Positions 34,542 to 35,864 of a stretch of DNA of 35,864 nucleotides are shown in pieces (within the stretch, counting starts at the first letter, position 1; each line of letters starts with the position of its first letter). The notes beneath the pieces were generated by a model. That model did not search any database. It saw only the letters and a list, made by a program, of their open reading frames with translations, and was not told where the DNA came from. The DNA is from an uncultured Acidobacteriaceae bacterium (GTDB taxonomy: Bacteria; Acidobacteriota; Terriglobia; Terriglobales; Acidobacteriaceae), in contig CAIKND010000135.1 of assembly GCA_903828675.1 (NCBI GenBank), positions 1 through 35,864 of the forward strand, given 5' to 3'. The position numbers were made by a program, and so were the translations under genes.

Positions 34542-35053
34542 TACACGGAATCTACAGCCGTTAGAGTCCGGAGGTCAATATTCGCAACCACGATTACTCA
34601 GCAAACATGTTTATGTAGTGTTTTACTTGACATTTTCCGGCTCTTGAGATAAGCATAGTAGTCATCCGGGGCAAATCAACCCGGCCAGAACGCCGCAAGA
34701 GCCCCATATCTTCTGGGCAGACGTGATGCGACGCAATCTTATTGCGACCTGGCTCCGCCGCAAGTGCGGAGTCTATTGGATGTACGAAGAATATCTTTTG
34801 TTGCCTGGCACCGAAGGTCTCACGTAGAGGCCCTATTGCAGTTGAGGGACAATCTGGGCGGTACATCGAAGTTCGCCGGCCAGTGACAAGATTTCGCGGC
34901 AAAGCGAAGTGTCTCGATCTTTCGAAAGATCATTTCCCCTGTTTTTCCCAAAACGCGTTTCGAAAGTGCCTCTCGTAGGTACGGGACAGTGTTGTCGGTC
35001 AACCAACTCCCACTGTCCTCGAAAGACCATTCCACCCCCTATGAGGTGATGCC
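34542..35053. promoter_or_regulatory. Upstream region of the LysR gene with repeated motifs
   Basis: About 510 bases with no credible gene. It includes a consensus -35 TTGACA at 34627-34632 with TAAGCA at 34650 after a 17-base gap, the 16-bp palindrome GATCTTTCGAAAGATC at 34916-34931, copies of TTCGAAAG at 34921 and 34957 and CTCGAAAG at 35018, and the inverted repeat GGACAGTG (34984-34991)/CACTGTCC (35011-35018). These may be operators for the divergent XRE and LysR genes. Confidence 0.45.
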
Positions 35054-35864
35054 ATGAGTGCCCTTCCTCCCTTCCGAAAATTGGAATACGTTTTGGCTGT
35101 CGCGCGCGAGTTGCACTTTGGAAAGGCAGCGGAACGTGTTCACGTTGTCCAGTCTTCAATCAGCCGGCAGGTGCGTGAAGTCGAGGCGGAACTTGGCTTC
35201 GCGATCTTTCGCCGGAACAACCACCTTGTTGAGTTTACTGAAGCCGGACGTCCGTTCACCCAGACAATGGAAGAGATCATGAATCGGTTCCACTTTGAAT
35301 TCAAACGGGCCAAAGACCTCGGCCGGTTGATATCTCGGAGCAAGGCTGCGTTGTGTTTGATTGGCTATTCAGCCTTTGTGCCAGCGAGGCTCCGGGATCA
35401 GATTCGATCAATGCAGAGGCAGCGACTTCCGACTCTACGCCTGGAGTTCCGCCAAGTCAGCGCGTCTGAGATGGCTGATTCTCTTAGCAGCGGAGCAATT
35501 CAAGCTGCAGTGACGTTTGCTCCGCTCGATCAAAGCAATTTGCAAATGGTCCCGCTGCGCTCCGAACTCCTGCATGCGGTATCAATACGCGGGCGTCAGG
35601 ACAACGGAGAAAGAGCGATTAGACTCGACGATCTGAAATCATGCCGCCTGATCGTGGCTTGCTCAGACCACACCCATCCGGCTCTTCATCGCAGTTTGAT
35701 TGAGCAGTGTGTTCGAGCGGGCTTCAAACCGAACATCGTGGAAGAGGCTACTACCGCACAAGTAGCATTCGACTTGGTTCAGGACGGTGTGGGTGTAGCG
35801 ATACTTCCGAGTGGCATTTGTGAAGAAATGCCTCTGACTCTTCAAGGCACTCCCATCATTGGGA
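35054..35864 (+). CDS. LysR-family regulator, cut by window edge
   Basis: 270 codons are open to the right edge. The N-terminal helix-turn-helix (LHFGKAAERVHVVQSSISRQ with VREVEAELG) is typical of LysR regulators, followed by a linker helix and the effector-binding domain with the usual EFRQVSASEMADSL and DLVQDGVGVAILPSGI segments. The ATG has GAGGTG 5 bases upstream. It may control the upstream importer cluster or itself, but no target is shown. Confidence 0.9.
   Translation, partial: MSALPPFRKLEYVLAVARELHFGKAAERVHVVQSSISRQVREVEAELGFAIFRRNNHLVEFTEAGRPFTQTMEEIMNRFHFEFKRAKDLGRLISRSKAALCLIGYSAFVPARLRDQIRSMQRQRLPTLRLEFRQVSASEMADSLSSGAIQAAVTFAPLDQSNLQMVPLRSELLHAVSIRGRQDNGERAIRLDDLKSCRLIVACSDHTHPALHRSLIEQCVRAGFKPNIVEEATTAQVAFDLVQDGVGVAILPSGICEEMPLTLQGTPIIG

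Noticed and set aside
34594..34978. Small frames upstream of the LysR gene
   Set aside because: They overlap on both strands, show no domain, and lie in a region rich in regulatory motifs.

Overview
The window is bacterial chromosomal DNA carrying several mobile and accessory modules. No rRNA, tRNA or CRISPR array was seen. The gene families are broadly spread: a large tyrosine recombinase with a C-terminal Cys cluster, a TrbB-type ATPase, a RepB-type primase, a VWA/tubulin-like operon and an IS1380-type insertion sequence. Together with moderately high GC, ATGA gene overlaps and GGAGG-type ribosome binding sites, they suggest a soil-type bacterium, perhaps an Acidobacteriota member. This is an impression, not a proof.

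Layout. (1) Positions 1-8400, minus strand: part of a conjugative or mobilisable element. Read 5' to 3' it holds an excisionase-like HTH protein, a single-strand binding protein gene (ssb), a TrbB/VirB11-type ATPase, a RepB-type primase, a small ribbon-helix-helix-like protein, a hairpin-rich oriT candidate, a MobC-like protein, and a VirD4/TraD coupling protein that runs off the left edge. A 3.5-kb element with about 82-bp inverted ends and two tyrosine recombinases (4209-7704) sits inside the first codons of ssb. (2) Positions 8541-16760, minus strand: a tightly coupled five-gene operon encoding an MCE/MlaD-domain lipoprotein, a VWA membrane protein, a giant tubulin/FtsZ-like protein, a membrane-anchored protein with a similar glycine-rich N-terminus, and a membrane transglutaminase-like protein. 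This is the best candidate for a little-described system, probably envelope or membrane remodelling.

(3) Positions 16.9-21.4 kb: a DinB-like protein, a phage CII-like regulator, an intact IS1380-type element with a 5-bp target duplication, and an orphan CARF-like/PD-(D/E)XK-like protein whose usual catalytic E-x-K is replaced. (4) Positions 21.6-23.7 kb: a cystathionine gamma-synthase/lyase-type PLP enzyme and a glyoxalase-fold (VOC) protein. (5) Positions 24.2-27.7 kb: a three-gene cassette of a membrane protein, a small protein and a STAND-type NTPase, possibly a defence system. (6) Positions 28.1-33.4 kb: a spermidine/putrescine-type ABC importer (ATPase, lipoprotein binding protein, two permeases) coupled to a SAM-dependent methyltransferase through a 14-codon mini-ORF. 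(7) Positions 33.6-34.5 kb: an XRE/ImmA-type regulator-protease pair. (8) From 35,054: a LysR regulator cut by the right edge, preceded by repeated TTCGAAAG motifs.

How the parts may work together: the left block moves DNA by conjugation; the tubulin-like operon probably forms one membrane-associated machine from periplasm to cytoplasm; the PLP enzyme, VOC protein, ABC importer, methyltransferase and LysR could form a small-molecule uptake and modification pathway into which the STAND cassette has been placed. That last link is inference only.
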